Assembly: GCA_036337295.1 (NCBI GenBank)
Contig: JAYZEN010000001.1
Coordinates: forward strand, 682,001 to 746,000
Source of the DNA: Ketobacter sp036337295
GTDB taxonomy: Bacteria > Pseudomonadota > Gammaproteobacteria > Pseudomonadales > Ketobacteraceae
DNA: 64,000 nt
Reading direction: 5' to 3'
Shown here: in pieces, positions 17,392 to 27,282 of the stretch
How the letters are laid out: each line of letters opens with the position of its first letter
How positions within the stretch are numbered: the stretch's first letter is position 1
Position numbers and translations under genes: made by a program
The notes under the pieces: generated by a model
What the model was told of the DNA's origin: nothing
Database searches by the model: none
The model's input: only the letters and a program-made list of their open reading frames with translations

Positions 17392-18591
17392 TTGCCCAAC
17401 CAGACCCTGCAGCAAATCCAGGCCGTTTTACACAGTGGATTCCCCAAGCTGCACTTTCCCGCTGAACTGGAACAGGCGTATCAGCAGCAACACCTGAGTC
17501 AGGCCATTCTGACCCTGCGCCGTAACATCGCCTATGTCTTTGCCATTTATGCGCTGTTAGGGATCGGCATCTTCGCCCTGATCCCCAACGACACCCTGGG
17601 CATCTGGCCTTACCTGCATCTGGCGGTGGGCGTTTTCGTCGTGGTCGGGGGTGGCTGTGCGTTCATTTCCCGGCTCGACCCCTGGCACCAGTACTATGCC
17701 GCCCTCTGCGCCTGTGGCGGCATCACCATGACCATCATCGGCCCCTACTATCTCGACAACCCCATCATCAAGGACATCGCCCAGATTGGCACCCTGTATG
17801 TGGTGATCATCGCCTACACCTCCCTGGGACTGCGTTTCATACCCGCCTGCATCGGCAGCTGGCTGGCGGGGGTGGTGAGCCTGACCTATGCGCTGGTGGC
17901 TGATCTGCAACTGGACTGGCTGGTGTTCCATGAAATGTTCACTGGCGCCAACCTGATGGGCATGATCATGGCGTATCTGGCGGAACACCGGAACCGCACC
18001 GTGTATCTGCAATCCCGCTTGCTGGAGCTGGAAAAGCAGAACAGCGAGGAGATGGCCCGGGCCATGGAAAAGATGTCCCGGGAAGATGGACTCACCGGGC
18101 TGGCCAACCGGCGCTACTTCGATATGGTGTATGAGCGGGAGTGGCGCCGCGCCCAGCGTTACAGCACGCCGATCGCGGTCATGTTCATCGACATTGACCA
18201 CTTCAAAAAGTACAACGATTTTTACGGGCACCAGCAGGGCGACACCTGCATCAAAACCATCGCTGACATCATCGGCGCCCAGGCCAAGCGGGCGGCGGAA
18301 CTGGCGGCCCGCTATGGCGGGGAGGAGTTCGTCGTGATCTATCCGCAAACCAACATCGACGTGCTGAAAAAAATCGGCGAGCGGACCCTGGCCGCCGTGC
18401 GTACCGCGCACATGCCACACCAGGTCTCCAATACCGCCGACATCGTTACCGTCAGCATCGGTCTGGCCTGCTGTGTGCCCACCCAAAGCACGGACATGGA
18501 GGCACTGCTGAAATTGGCGGACGAAAATCTTTACCGGTCCAAAGCAAACGGGCGCAATCAATCCACCTTTTCAGCACTGCCCCTGGAGTAG
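17392..18591 (+). CDS. Membrane diguanylate cyclase (GGDEF)
   Basis: A 399-residue cyclase that makes c-di-GMP. The first 45 residues are cytosolic, then five or six hydrophobic helices occupy about residues 45-200. A short coiled coil (QSRLLELEKQNSEEMARAME) links to the GGDEF domain, which starts at DGLTGLANRRYFD. The active-site motif is intact as ARYGGEEFVVIYP. The inhibitory-site position nine residues before it reads RAAE rather than RxxD, so product inhibition may be weakened. The start is TTG at 17392 with GGAGCGAC upstream. It is convergent with the next gene, with the two stops six bases apart. Confidence 0.9.
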   Translation: MPNQTLQQIQAVLHSGFPKLHFPAELEQAYQQQHLSQAILTLRRNIAYVFAIYALLGIGIFALIPNDTLGIWPYLHLAVGVFVVVGGGCAFISRLDPWHQYYAALCACGGITMTIIGPYYLDNPIIKDIAQIGTLYVVIIAYTSLGLRFIPACIGSWLAGVVSLTYALVADLQLDWLVFHEMFTGANLMGMIMAYLAEHRNRTVYLQSRLLELEKQNSEEMARAMEKMSREDGLTGLANRRYFDMVYEREWRRAQRYSTPIAVMFIDIDHFKKYNDFYGHQQGDTCIKTIADIIGAQAKRAAELAARYGGEEFVVIYPQTNIDVLKKIGERTLAAVRTAHMPHQVSNTADIVTVSIGLACCVPTQSTDMEALLKLADENLYRSKANGRNQSTFSALPLE

Positions 18592-18597
18592 ATTACG

Positions 18598-19428
18598 TTA
18601 GGGATAGGTGGCGCCGGGGAACACTTGCATCAAGTAATCCTGCAATGGCATTAACGGCGTCGAATTGGGGTAACCGAATTTATCCACATAGTGCACTGCG
18701 ATCTGGTAATCCATCTCGGTTGGACTGATGGGGAAGGACTCAATCTGCAATGACACAGCATCAAACTGATCCGCATCCATTGGGCCAAACGGCGCGGGAA
18801 TCGCAAATACACGATTGCCATGCCCCATCCAGTCTGCTTCTATCTTGAAACCATAATTGCCGTACATGGGCGTGATCACGTCGGTGGGGTTGCGGTACAG
18901 TTTTAACTGCAGATTTTTGCCGCCCACCGTCAGCGACGTCTCATCCGCCAGGGGATTTGGGGTAATATCCATCAAATTACCATGGGCCTGGAAGGTTTCC
19001 ATGCCGAAGCTTTGGGATGGCTGGTCCAGATTGCTGTTCTGTTCCACCACAAACAGCCTGATTTCCATATTGGAGTGATTACTGATGGGCTCCATGGCAT
19101 GCACTTCCACCAAAACCTGTTTGTACACCCAGGCATCATCGACAATGGCGCGATACACATTGCCATCGCGGGAGAAATTCTTCACCACCAGGTCGGTCGC
19201 GTGTTGAAAATCCAGGGTCATCTGTTCCAGTTCCATTTCCGGATTGAAGTCTTTTTTAACGGCCTGTACTGAGATTTTATTGAGCTCGTTCAGATTCAGG
19301 TTGGGATACAGGGGCTGGTAATAGTGCCCCGGCATAATGATTTCATACTGATAGGTAGAGTCCGCTTGTACCAGTTGACTGGACAGCGCCAATGACGCCC
19401 CGATTAAAGCGCAGCTGATCTTATTCAT
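18598..19428 (-). CDS. Secreted protein of unknown function
   Basis: A 276-residue protein I do not recognise. It has a clear signal peptide (MNKISCALIGASLALSSQLVQA, cleavage before DSTYQYE). The mature part is rich in beta-strand-like alternation with aromatic residues, and has an acidic stretch MELEQMTLDFQHATD. No cysteine pair, repeat or catalytic motif stands out. It is probably periplasmic or extracellular. It has its own promoter region (19429-19646), isolated by the glyA terminator on one side and a tail-to-tail diguanylate cyclase on the other. Confidence 0.7.
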   Translation of the reverse strand: MNKISCALIGASLALSSQLVQADSTYQYEIIMPGHYYQPLYPNLNLNELNKISVQAVKKDFNPEMELEQMTLDFQHATDLVVKNFSRDGNVYRAIVDDAWVYKQVLVEVHAMEPISNHSNMEIRLFVVEQNSNLDQPSQSFGMETFQAHGNLMDITPNPLADETSLTVGGKNLQLKLYRNPTDVITPMYGNYGFKIEADWMGHGNRVFAIPAPFGPMDADQFDAVSLQIESFPISPTEMDYQIAVHYVDKFGYPNSTPLMPLQDYLMQVFPGATYP

Positions 19429-19646
19429 GATGGCTTCCTTGTGTTGAGTAAAAAATCCCTAAATGTGCGAAGGGAATGAATTACAGCGATTACAGACCAT
19501 GAGTGGTTGATCGCAGTAAAATCCGGCTGTACTCAGTGTATGAAAGGAAGAACCAGGGTGCCGGTCAGTAGAGGCATTTTCTTTAAATGGTGCACGCTTT
19601 CGGCGCAAGCGAAGTCACAGTCTGGACAATTTATTCTACGGCAAAT

Positions 19647-19674
19647 AAAAAACGGCACATGAGTGCCGTTTTTT
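19647..19674 (-). terminator. Rho-independent terminator downstream of glyA
   Basis: A 12-bp perfect stem (19647-19658 with 19663-19674) with a 4-base loop, an A-run on one side and a T-run on the other. It lies 46 bases after the glyA stop and could act on both strands. Confidence 0.9.
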
Positions 19675-19719
19675 ATTTTTTTACTGCCCAGTGCTTACCA
19701 GACAATAATATTACCGAGA

Positions 19720-20976
19720 TTACTGGCCGTACACCGGATACTTGGCGCAGACCGCTTTGACCTTTTCACGCACCTGGGCGATCAGCTCTTCATTGTTCAG
19801 GTCTTCCAGGATATCGCACATCCAGCCGGCGAGTTCTTTCACTTCCGCCTCCCCAAAGCCACGTCGGGTAACCGCCGGGGTGCCGATGCGCAGGCCGCTG
19901 GTCACGAACGGAGAGCGGGGGTCGTTGGGCACTGCATTCTTGTTCACGGTGATGAAGGCCTTACCCAGGGCGGCATCCGCATCCTTACCGGTGATGTCCT
20001 GTTTGATCAAGGACAGCAGGAACAGGTGGTTGTCGGTGCCACCGGACACCACGTCATAGCCACGCTCGATGAACACATTGGCCATGGCCTGGGCGTTCAC
20101 CACTACCTGCTTCTGATAGGCCTTGAACTCGTCGCTCATGGCTTCCTTGAAGCACACCGCCTTGGCCGCTATCACGTGCATGAGCGGGCCACCCTGGCCA
20201 CCGGGGAATACGGCGGAGTTCAGTTTCTTTTCCAGCTCTTCGTTCTTGCGAGCCAGGATGATACCACCACGGGGGCCACCCAGGGTTTTGTGGGTGGTGG
20301 AGGTGGTGACGTCTGCGATCTGCACCGGGTTGGGGTATACACCGGCCGCCACCAGACCGGCCACATGGGCCATGTCCACCATCAGGTAGGCGCCCACTTC
20401 ATCGGCAATGTCACGGAACTTCTGCCAGTCCATGGTGCGGGAATAAGCGGAGAAGCCCGCCAGAATCATTTTCGGCTTGTGCTCACGGGCCAGCTCAGCC
20501 ACCTGGTCATAGTCCACTTCGCCGGTGGCGTGGTTCAGACCGTATTGCACCGCGCTGTACATTTTGCCGGAGAAATTCACTTTGGCACCGTGGGTGAGGT
20601 GGCCACCCTCGGCCAGGCTCATGCCCAGCACGGTGTCACCGGGGTTCAGCAGGGCCATGTACACTGCCGCGTTGGCCTGGGAACCGGAATGGGGCTGCAC
20701 GTTGGCGTAGTCGGCACCAAACAGTTCCTTCACCCGGTTGATGGCCAGCTCTTCAGCGATATCGACGTACTCACAGCCGCCGTAGTAGCGCTTGTGGGGA
20801 TAGCCTTCCGCGTATTTATTGGTCAACACAGAGCCCTGAGCCTGCATCACGCGGGGACTGGTGTAGTTTTCGGAAGCGATCAACTCGATGTGTTCTTCCT
20901 GGCGCTGCTTTTCAGCCTCCATGGCTTCCCACAACTCGGGATCAAAATCGGCAATATTCATATCGGCTGAAAACAT
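19720..20976 (-). CDS. glyA: Serine hydroxymethyltransferase
   Basis: A 418-residue PLP enzyme interconverting serine and glycine and charging tetrahydrofolate with a one-carbon unit. Signature segments are IELIASENYTSPRVM, GSQANAAVYMAL and the PLP-lysine region VTTSTTHKTLGGPRGG near residue 230. The length matches the family (417-420). The first ATG (20976) has GGGAGAG upstream; a second ATG five codons later is possible. No glycine riboswitch was seen in the 160-base upstream gap. Confidence 0.97.
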   Translation of the reverse strand: MFSADMNIADFDPELWEAMEAEKQRQEEHIELIASENYTSPRVMQAQGSVLTNKYAEGYPHKRYYGGCEYVDIAEELAINRVKELFGADYANVQPHSGSQANAAVYMALLNPGDTVLGMSLAEGGHLTHGAKVNFSGKMYSAVQYGLNHATGEVDYDQVAELAREHKPKMILAGFSAYSRTMDWQKFRDIADEVGAYLMVDMAHVAGLVAAGVYPNPVQIADVTTSTTHKTLGGPRGGIILARKNEELEKKLNSAVFPGGQGGPLMHVIAAKAVCFKEAMSDEFKAYQKQVVVNAQAMANVFIERGYDVVSGGTDNHLFLLSLIKQDITGKDADAALGKAFITVNKNAVPNDPRSPFVTSGLRIGTPAVTRRGFGEAEVKELAGWMCDILEDLNNEELIAQVREKVKAVCAKYPVYGQ

Positions 20977-21136
20977 GGTCTCTCCCGCATTTCACTGGCT
21001 AACTGGATACTAAACTAACAATACTTGGCCTATGGAGCGGCCTAAATGAGGGCGGTATTGTACATAAAACCCCGCCCCTGGGCACATGAAACTCCCGCCG
21101 GACTTCATCAATTTTCTTCATGTTTTCCGAATCAGG

Positions 21137-24100
21137 TTAGTCTGGCTTGGGCAGATGCTTCACATGCAGGTCCAGCTGCGGGAAGGCGATCTCGATACCC
21201 AGCGTCCGGAAGCGCTTGTCGATGGCCGTATGCAGCTCGTGGATCAGCACCAGGCGCTTGGAGAAATTGGCCACAAAGCCACGCAACTCAAAGTCCAGGG
21301 AGCTGGCGCCAAAACCCAGGAAGAAGGCCGACGGCGCCGGTTCTTTCAGCACAATGGGGTTGGCCTGGGCAATCTCCAGCAGGGTTTTGGCCACCAGGTC
21401 CGTATCGCTGCCGTAGGCCACCCCTACCTTGATCACCACCCGGGTGGTGCTGTCGCTCAGGGTCCAGTTGATGAACTGGTTGGTGACGAAGGTCTTGTTG
21501 GGAATGATCAGTTCTTTCTGGTCCCAATCGGTAATGGTGGTGGCGCGCATGCGGATCTGGCTCACGGTACCGCTCAACTCGTTGATGGTGACGGTATCGC
21601 CGATGCGGATGGGGCGCTCAAACAGGATGATCAGACCGGAGATGAAATTGGCGAAAATCTCCTGCAAGCCGAACCCCAACCCCACCCCCAGGGCCGCCAC
21701 CAGCCAGCCCAGCTTGCTCCAGTCCAGGCCAATCATGCCGGAGATGATCATCACCCCGGCGGTAATCACCAGGTAACGGGCGGTGGTGGTGATGGCAAAG
21801 CGGATACCGGAATCCACTTTCAGCCGCTGCAGAATCAGCACCTCGATCAGACCCGGCAGGTTTTTCACACCCACATAACTGATCATCACCGCCAGGGACA
21901 CCGCCAGCAGCGTTTCCAGGGTGACGGTCTTGGATTCCACGCCAGTATCGCTGGCAACGGTGTACGTCCAGAGTTCGATTTCCTGGAAGATCTGAATTGC
22001 CTGGAAGAAGTCCTGCCAACTGAGATAACAGACCACGGCAAACAGGGAGAACGCCACCACCCGCAGCAGCGCCCGGTTCTGCTCACTGATCGTGGCCACA
22101 TCCAGGGACGGCAACTCCAGCTCGGGAACCGCTTCACCGGATTCTCCGGCCGCCTCCTGCTGCTCTTTGGCTTTACGCTGGGCGTCCCGCTTTTCAATCG
22201 CGCGGGCGTAGGCCAGCTTGCGCTCCAGCACCGCAAACCAGCGCATCAGCACCTGTTCCAATATGAAGATGAAAAAACCGTAGGTGATGGTCTGGTACAT
22301 CAACACCATGATTTCCATGGCACTGAAACTGTAACCCTGTACCGAGAGTGCCACCAGGGACGCCGGAATCAGCACACAGACCCAGAACAGCCCCCGATTC
22401 CAACGCTGATACCAGTGTTGGCTTTTGCCACCTTCCTGCTGGGTGATGCCCAGGCGGGGGCTGAACATGCGGGCGCAGAACAACACAAACAACAGCGCCA
22501 CCAGCAGGAACGCGGCCCGGCCCAGAATGCCGGAATGGAAGTCATCCCCCTCCCGCCAGACCACAATGAAGATGAAGGCACAGGGTAACTGCAGGTACAG
22601 CAACGGCAACCAGCGCTGCACCGCGGCGATGGCCGAAGTTCGCCAGCGAAAATGCTGCACCGCCAGACCGTTGGGCCCTACCAGATGGCGAATGAACTCA
22701 ATCAATGACAGCCAGCGGGCCAGTACCAGCAGGGCGGAACCCACACCCAGGCCAAACAGCGAGGTATCATTGCTGGCCAATAACGGATACGCCAGCACCA
22801 GCAGGGTAAAGGGAACCGGCAACGTCAGCAGAACGGTGCCCAACAGGCTTTCCAGGGTGTAACGGAAGCGGTCCTTGGTGACGTTGCCGATCTTCTGGGT
22901 GCCGTATTCCAGGCGCTGGATCACCTTGCGCCGTCCGCCCGCATAAACCCCCGCGATCACCAGCAGGGCCAGCAGTGGATAGATGGGCTGAATCAACCAC
23001 TGGTACCAGACCCTGAACGGCTCGGTCCAGGGCTGTTCCATGGCGAACCAGCGGATACTGCCGGGTAACAACGACACCCAGTTCCAGTCCAGCGGTGTGG
23101 CGCTGCGGCGCCAGAACAGCTTCTTATTCAATAGCTCATAGAATTGACGGCGTTCCTGAAGTTGATCCCCGTGCAGCAACTCCAGATTGGTGAGGCTCAC
23201 CACATACTCGGCATTGACCTCCACCAATTTGGTCAGCAGGGTGGCCCGGCTTTCATAAATTCGGTTGAGGTCTTCCTGGAGCTGGCCGGACGCCACAACC
23301 GCATCCGCCAGGCGGGTCTCGATGGATTGACGCCGGGCGGTTTCGGTGCGCACCCCATGCAGCTTTTCGTCCAGTTTGAACTGCTCCAGCCGGGCCCGGG
23401 AGATGTCCTCGTGGAGCGTGGTGCTGGCTTCCTGCTCGCGGATCTTGGCCTGCAGTAATTGCCGCTGACGCAACAGGTAGTCGTCTACATATTGATGATA
23501 GGCCGTCAGCTCCAACTGCTGTTTGGCCACTTCAAAACGGTAACGGATGTCCTGCAGTTCCTGCTTGCCAGCCACCAAATCATCGGTGGCCTGATTGAGG
23601 TCGGCGGTGCGGGTCACCAGCAGGTCCTTCAACCGCTGATTTTCCTTTAGCTCCTCCGCCAGAATCGGGGGCAGTTGCGCATACTCCCCTTGCAGAATGA
23701 CACTGCTGTCCTGATGCTCACCTGCCGTCTGCAGGCGTTTCTCGTCCCGTTCCTTGCGCAGCATTTCCAATGCCGACTTCAGCATTTCCATACGCATGAA
23801 CAAAAGATCGCGATTCACCGTGTAAAGATCCAGCAGCTTTTGATACCCCTCCAGGCGATTCTGGGCCAGGGCCTTGCGCAGATTGGCGTTGGTCAATTGC
23901 TGCTTCAACAAGCCGGCCTGCAGGGCTTTGACGGATTCATTCTTGGGGCCGGCCTGCTGGTCCCGCTGCTTTTGCTCCAGATCCTGGGCCTGTTTTTGGG
24001 CAGCTTTCACCTCCTCCCGGGCCTGGCTGGGCAGGGATTGTTGCTCGCCGATTTGCGCCAGCACGTACGACAGGCTTTCCTGCAGGGCCTTGGCCTGGGC

Positions 24101-24469
24101 TTCCAGCAGGGCAATGGCATTGTCCAGCCCGTTGTCCGCCTTGGGTCGCAACCCCTGCCCCGAACGCTGTTCCAGTTGTTTGATCTCTTTGCGCAGCTGA
24201 TCCGCCAGCCCCGGCGCCGCCTGTATGTCGTTTTTCACTGCCTGAATACTCTGCTCCAGGGATGCAGTGATGCTCTGCTGTTCAGTCAGTTCTTTTTTCA
24301 ACAGATCCAGCTCTTTGCTCACCGCCTCCACCTGGGAGGTCTCCTCCGCAGGGGCCGCCACACCCACCCCCAATTGCCCCAGGCCCGGCAGCGCCCACAG
24401 CCAGAGCACGAGGCCCACCACCACGCTCAGTCCAAACCCTTTACCCGGTCTCACACAGACTCCTACCAT
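21137..24469 (-). CDS. Large mechanosensitive channel, MscK/KefA-like
   Basis: A 1110-residue protein with the MscK/YbiO-MscM layout. After a signal peptide (VVVGLVLWLWALPGLGQ...) comes a periplasmic coiled-coil domain to about residue 480. Several transmembrane helices follow, and then the MscS pore and beta domain, with LFERPIRIGDTVTINELSG and IIPNKTFVTNQFINW near residues 950-1020. It should release solutes or potassium at high membrane tension. The ATG at 24469 lacks a ribosome-binding site. A GTG five codons later (24454) has GGAG at five-base spacing and may be the true start. It is divergent from ettA and downstream of it lies glyA on the same strand. Confidence 0.9.
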   Translation of the reverse strand: MVGVCVRPGKGFGLSVVVGLVLWLWALPGLGQLGVGVAAPAEETSQVEAVSKELDLLKKELTEQQSITASLEQSIQAVKNDIQAAPGLADQLRKEIKQLEQRSGQGLRPKADNGLDNAIALLEAQAKALQESLSYVLAQIGEQQSLPSQAREEVKAAQKQAQDLEQKQRDQQAGPKNESVKALQAGLLKQQLTNANLRKALAQNRLEGYQKLLDLYTVNRDLLFMRMEMLKSALEMLRKERDEKRLQTAGEHQDSSVILQGEYAQLPPILAEELKENQRLKDLLVTRTADLNQATDDLVAGKQELQDIRYRFEVAKQQLELTAYHQYVDDYLLRQRQLLQAKIREQEASTTLHEDISRARLEQFKLDEKLHGVRTETARRQSIETRLADAVVASGQLQEDLNRIYESRATLLTKLVEVNAEYVVSLTNLELLHGDQLQERRQFYELLNKKLFWRRSATPLDWNWVSLLPGSIRWFAMEQPWTEPFRVWYQWLIQPIYPLLALLVIAGVYAGGRRKVIQRLEYGTQKIGNVTKDRFRYTLESLLGTVLLTLPVPFTLLVLAYPLLASNDTSLFGLGVGSALLVLARWLSLIEFIRHLVGPNGLAVQHFRWRTSAIAAVQRWLPLLYLQLPCAFIFIVVWREGDDFHSGILGRAAFLLVALLFVLFCARMFSPRLGITQQEGGKSQHWYQRWNRGLFWVCVLIPASLVALSVQGYSFSAMEIMVLMYQTITYGFFIFILEQVLMRWFAVLERKLAYARAIEKRDAQRKAKEQQEAAGESGEAVPELELPSLDVATISEQNRALLRVVAFSLFAVVCYLSWQDFFQAIQIFQEIELWTYTVASDTGVESKTVTLETLLAVSLAVMISYVGVKNLPGLIEVLILQRLKVDSGIRFAITTTARYLVITAGVMIISGMIGLDWSKLGWLVAALGVGLGFGLQEIFANFISGLIILFERPIRIGDTVTINELSGTVSQIRMRATTITDWDQKELIIPNKTFVTNQFINWTLSDSTTRVVIKVGVAYGSDTDLVAKTLLEIAQANPIVLKEPAPSAFFLGFGASSLDFELRGFVANFSKRLVLIHELHTAIDKRFRTLGIEIAFPQLDLHVKHLPKPD

Positions 24470-24603
24470 TGTTGTTTACACTGCCTCATTTGGGGGCACG
24501 CCAGCCCCCGCCACAGCTCTGTCGGCGTGGTTTGCATCAGGCTCACAATTGGGGTAGCGTACGCCACAATTCCCACCGACAAATGACTAGTAACTTTCCT
24601 GTT

Positions 24604-26274
24604 ATGGCGCAATATATATACACCATGCATCGGGTATCCAAAGTGGTACCCCCGAAACGTGAAATCCTCAAAGATATCTCCCTGTCCTTCTTCCCCGGCG
24701 CCAAAATCGGCGTGCTGGGTCTGAACGGAGCCGGTAAATCCACGCTGCTGCGCATTATGGCAGGAGTGGATAAAGAGTTCGATGGGGAAGCCCGCCCCGC
24801 CACCGGCATCAACATCGGTTACCTGCCCCAGGAACCCCAGCTGGACGAGTCCAAGGACGTGCGCGGCAACGTGGAAGAGGGCATCCGTGAAATCAAGGAC
24901 GTAATGACCCGCTTTGACGAAATCAGCATGAAGTTCGCCGAACCCATGTCCGACGACGAAATGAATGCGCTGCTGGAGGAGCAGGCTGAGTTGCAGAACA
25001 AGATTGACGCCTGCAACGGCTGGGACATTGAGCGTACCCTGGAAATCGCCGCCGACGCCCTGCGCCTGCCCCCCTGGGAAGCCGACGTCAGCAAACTGTC
25101 CGGGGGTGAGAAACGCCGGGTGGCCCTGTGCCGCCTGCTGTTGTCCAGCCCGGACATGCTGTTGCTGGACGAACCCACCAACCACCTGGACGCGGAATCC
25201 GTGGCCTGGTTAGAGCGCTTCCTGCACGAATATAAAGGCACCGTGGTGGCCATCACCCACGACCGTTACTTCCTCGATAACGCCGCCGAATGGATTCTGG
25301 AACTGGATCGCGGTCATGGCATCCCCTGGAAAGGCAACTACTCCTCCTGGCTGGAGCAGAAGGACGAGCGCCTGGCCCAGGAAGCCAAGCAAGAGGTTTC
25401 GCGCCAGAAAGCCATCAAGGCGGAACTGGAATGGGTACGCTCCAATGCCAAGGGCCGTCAGGCCAAGAGCAAGGCCCGCATGGCCCGCTTTGAGGAGCTG
25501 TCGAGCCAGGAAGCACAAAAGCGTAACGAAACCCAGGAGCTGTTTATTCCGGTGGCAGAACGGCTGGGGGATGACGTCATTGAATTCCGCAACGTCACCA
25601 AAGCCTTCAATGACCGGGTGCTGTACGACGATCTCAGCTACACCATTCCCAAGGGTGCCATCGTCGGCATCATCGGGCCCAACGGCGCCGGTAAAACCAC
25701 CATGTTCCGCATGATCGTAGGTGAGCAGCAGCCGGACAAGGGCGAAGTGCACCTGGGTGAAACCGTGGACCTGGCCTACGTGGATCAATCCCGAGATGAA
25801 CTGGACGGCGACAAAACCGTTTGGGAAGAGGTGTCTGATGGCCTGGACATCATCAAAGTGGGCTCGTTTGAAATGCCGTCCCGCTCTTATGTGGGGCGCT
25901 TCAACTTCAAGGGCTCCGATCAACAGAAGCGGGTGGGTGAGCTGTCCGGCGGTGAGCGTAACCGCTTACACCTGGCCAAACTGCTGCGCAAGGGCGGCAA
26001 CGTGTTGCTGCTGGACGAACCCACCAACGACCTGGACGTGGAAACCCTGCGGGCCCTGGAAGAGGCGCTGCTGACCTATGCCGGCACCGCCATCGTGATT
26101 TCCCACGATCGCTGGTTCCTGGACCGGATTGCCACCCACATTCTGGACTTTGAAGGTGAGGAAGGGGTGGAATTCTTCGAAGGTAACTTCACTGAGTATG
26201 AAGCGTACAAGAAGAAGAAATATGGGGAAGAGTCCGTGCAGCCCAAGCGCCTGAAGTATAAAAAGCTGAGCTAA
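24604..26274 (+). CDS. ettA: Energy-dependent translational throttle protein EttA
   Basis: A 556-residue ABC-F ATPase that binds the ribosomal E site and gates entry into elongation according to ATP level. It has two ABC domains: Walker A GLNGAGKST near residue 40 and GPNGAGKTT near residue 360, with signatures KLSGGEKRRVAL and ELSGGERNRLHL. The inter-domain linker EWVRSNAKGRQAKSKARM is typical. The length equals the E. coli protein within a residue or two. The ATG at 24604 was chosen over an upstream open extension because MAQYIYTMHRVSK is the family start. A bidirectional terminator follows. Confidence 0.96.
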   Translation: MAQYIYTMHRVSKVVPPKREILKDISLSFFPGAKIGVLGLNGAGKSTLLRIMAGVDKEFDGEARPATGINIGYLPQEPQLDESKDVRGNVEEGIREIKDVMTRFDEISMKFAEPMSDDEMNALLEEQAELQNKIDACNGWDIERTLEIAADALRLPPWEADVSKLSGGEKRRVALCRLLLSSPDMLLLDEPTNHLDAESVAWLERFLHEYKGTVVAITHDRYFLDNAAEWILELDRGHGIPWKGNYSSWLEQKDERLAQEAKQEVSRQKAIKAELEWVRSNAKGRQAKSKARMARFEELSSQEAQKRNETQELFIPVAERLGDDVIEFRNVTKAFNDRVLYDDLSYTIPKGAIVGIIGPNGAGKTTMFRMIVGEQQPDKGEVHLGETVDLAYVDQSRDELDGDKTVWEEVSDGLDIIKVGSFEMPSRSYVGRFNFKGSDQQKRVGELSGGERNRLHLAKLLRKGGNVLLLDEPTNDLDVETLRALEEALLTYAGTAIVISHDRWFLDRIATHILDFEGEEGVEFFEGNFTEYEAYKKKKYGEESVQPKRLKYKKLS

Positions 26275-26303
26275 ACGCCAGCGACGGCCAGTACTCACCC
26301 GAT

Positions 26304-26336
26304 AAAAAAACTGCCGGCTGATCCGGCAGTTTTTTT
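26304..26336. terminator. Bidirectional terminator between ettA and a small convergent gene
   Basis: A 14-bp perfect stem (26304-26317 with 26323-26336), a 5-base loop, seven A on one side and seven T on the other. It serves ettA from the left and the small gene at 26350 from the right. Confidence 0.93.
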
Positions 26337-26349
26337 ATGTCCGATGGCG

Positions 26350-26565
26350 TTATTCGTCGTCGATATCGCCCCAGTCGTCGTAATCATCCAGGTCGTGTTT
26401 CAGGCGACGCTGTTCCATTAATGCCTCGATCTTGCGCAGATAATCACCGGAACGTTTGCTTTTCGATTCCAGGCGCTGCTCAATTTCGCCGTCAATGTCA
26501 TCCATCATTTCCTCATCGATATCATCGACGTACTGGGTATCTTCTGATGTGGATGTTGTTCTCAT
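26350..26565 (-). CDS. Small acidic protein, PA3496-like
   Basis: A 71-residue, strongly acidic protein (DIDEEMMDDIDGEIEQ at the front, DLDDYDDWGDIDDE at the end). A short basic helix YLRKIEALMEQRRLKHDL lies in the middle. This pattern resembles the small pseudomonad PA3496 family, annotated as putative envelope integrity proteins, but the match is from memory and the sequence is low in information. It converges on ettA over a shared terminator. Confidence 0.6.
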   Translation of the reverse strand: MRTTSTSEDTQYVDDIDEEMMDDIDGEIEQRLESKSKRSGDYLRKIEALMEQRRLKHDLDDYDDWGDIDDE

Positions 26566-26898
26566 AACCCCATACCTCTACAGCAAATTCTTTTCAGAGA
26601 TGTGAAACCATGCGTTGGCCGGTCCGTTCGCCGAATATTCCCTTAAACCTATGACACTTTCATCTTTTAATTATTAACGCAGCATCAAAATTTTTTATAG
26701 TGAAAATTTGTTGTTTTTAGATGTTTTTCCCATGCTCGGCCGCCGTATTATTCAATAAATAACCAAGTACTCGATCGTTTCACAACGTTACAAAAACGCC
26801 ACGCTGCCAACTTGAAAAATCAGCAATTTCGGCGTTTTATGAAAGATTGTCTATGCTGTAAAGAGATGAATCATCCTTAATCAGAAGAGCGTAGGGCC
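26566..26898. promoter_or_regulatory. AT-rich divergent promoter region, no gene seen
   Basis: This 333-base gap separates the small acidic gene (leftward) from the PilZ gene (rightward). It is markedly AT-rich from 26640 to 26830, with no supportable open frame, hairpin with T-run or repeat array. It most likely holds the two divergent promoters. Confidence 0.4.
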
Positions 26899-27267
26899 AT
26901 GATAGAAAAACGCCACTTTACACGCATCGCCTTTGATGCCAGCGCACGCCTCACCCGCGGCGAGAACGACTGGCCCGCCAAACTGCTGGACATTTCCCTG
27001 AAGGGGGCCTTGCTGCAGCAACCGGAAGACAGCGCCCTGGAAAAGGACGATCCGGTGTCGCTGTATCTGTTGCTCAGCGATGAGGAAACGGAAATTCGCA
27101 TGGAAGGCCACGTGGCTCATTTGGAAAACAACCACGTGGGTATCGCCTGCGATCATATGGACGTGGACAGCGCATCCCACCTGCGGCGCATTGTGGAGCT
27201 GAACACCGGCAATGAAGCCTTACTGGAACGGGAAATCGAAGCCCTGGTGAACTTTGCAGCGCACTGA
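26899..27267 (+). CDS. PilZ-domain c-di-GMP-binding protein (PA4608-like)
   Basis: A 122-residue single-domain PilZ protein. Both halves of the c-di-GMP site are present: RHFTR near residue 5 (RxxxR) and DISLKG near residue 36 (DxSxxG). The C-terminal helix LRRIVELNTGNEALLEREIEAL matches the PA4608 type, which has an extra helix after the barrel. It should act as a cytosolic c-di-GMP receptor; the partner is unknown. It is convergent with radA (15 bases between stops). Confidence 0.9.
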   Translation: MIEKRHFTRIAFDASARLTRGENDWPAKLLDISLKGALLQQPEDSALEKDDPVSLYLLLSDEETEIRMEGHVAHLENNHVGIACDHMDVDSASHLRRIVELNTGNEALLEREIEALVNFAAH

Positions 27268-27282
27268 GGCCGGTACTTCAGG

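Noticed and set aside
20977..21136. Glycine riboswitch upstream of glyA
   Set aside because: The 160-base gap lacks the paired aptamer segments I would expect.
21086..22588. Open frame of about 500 codons opposite the MscK-like gene
   Set aside because: Antisense shadow with His/Gln-rich low-complexity translation; the leftward frame has clear MscS motifs.
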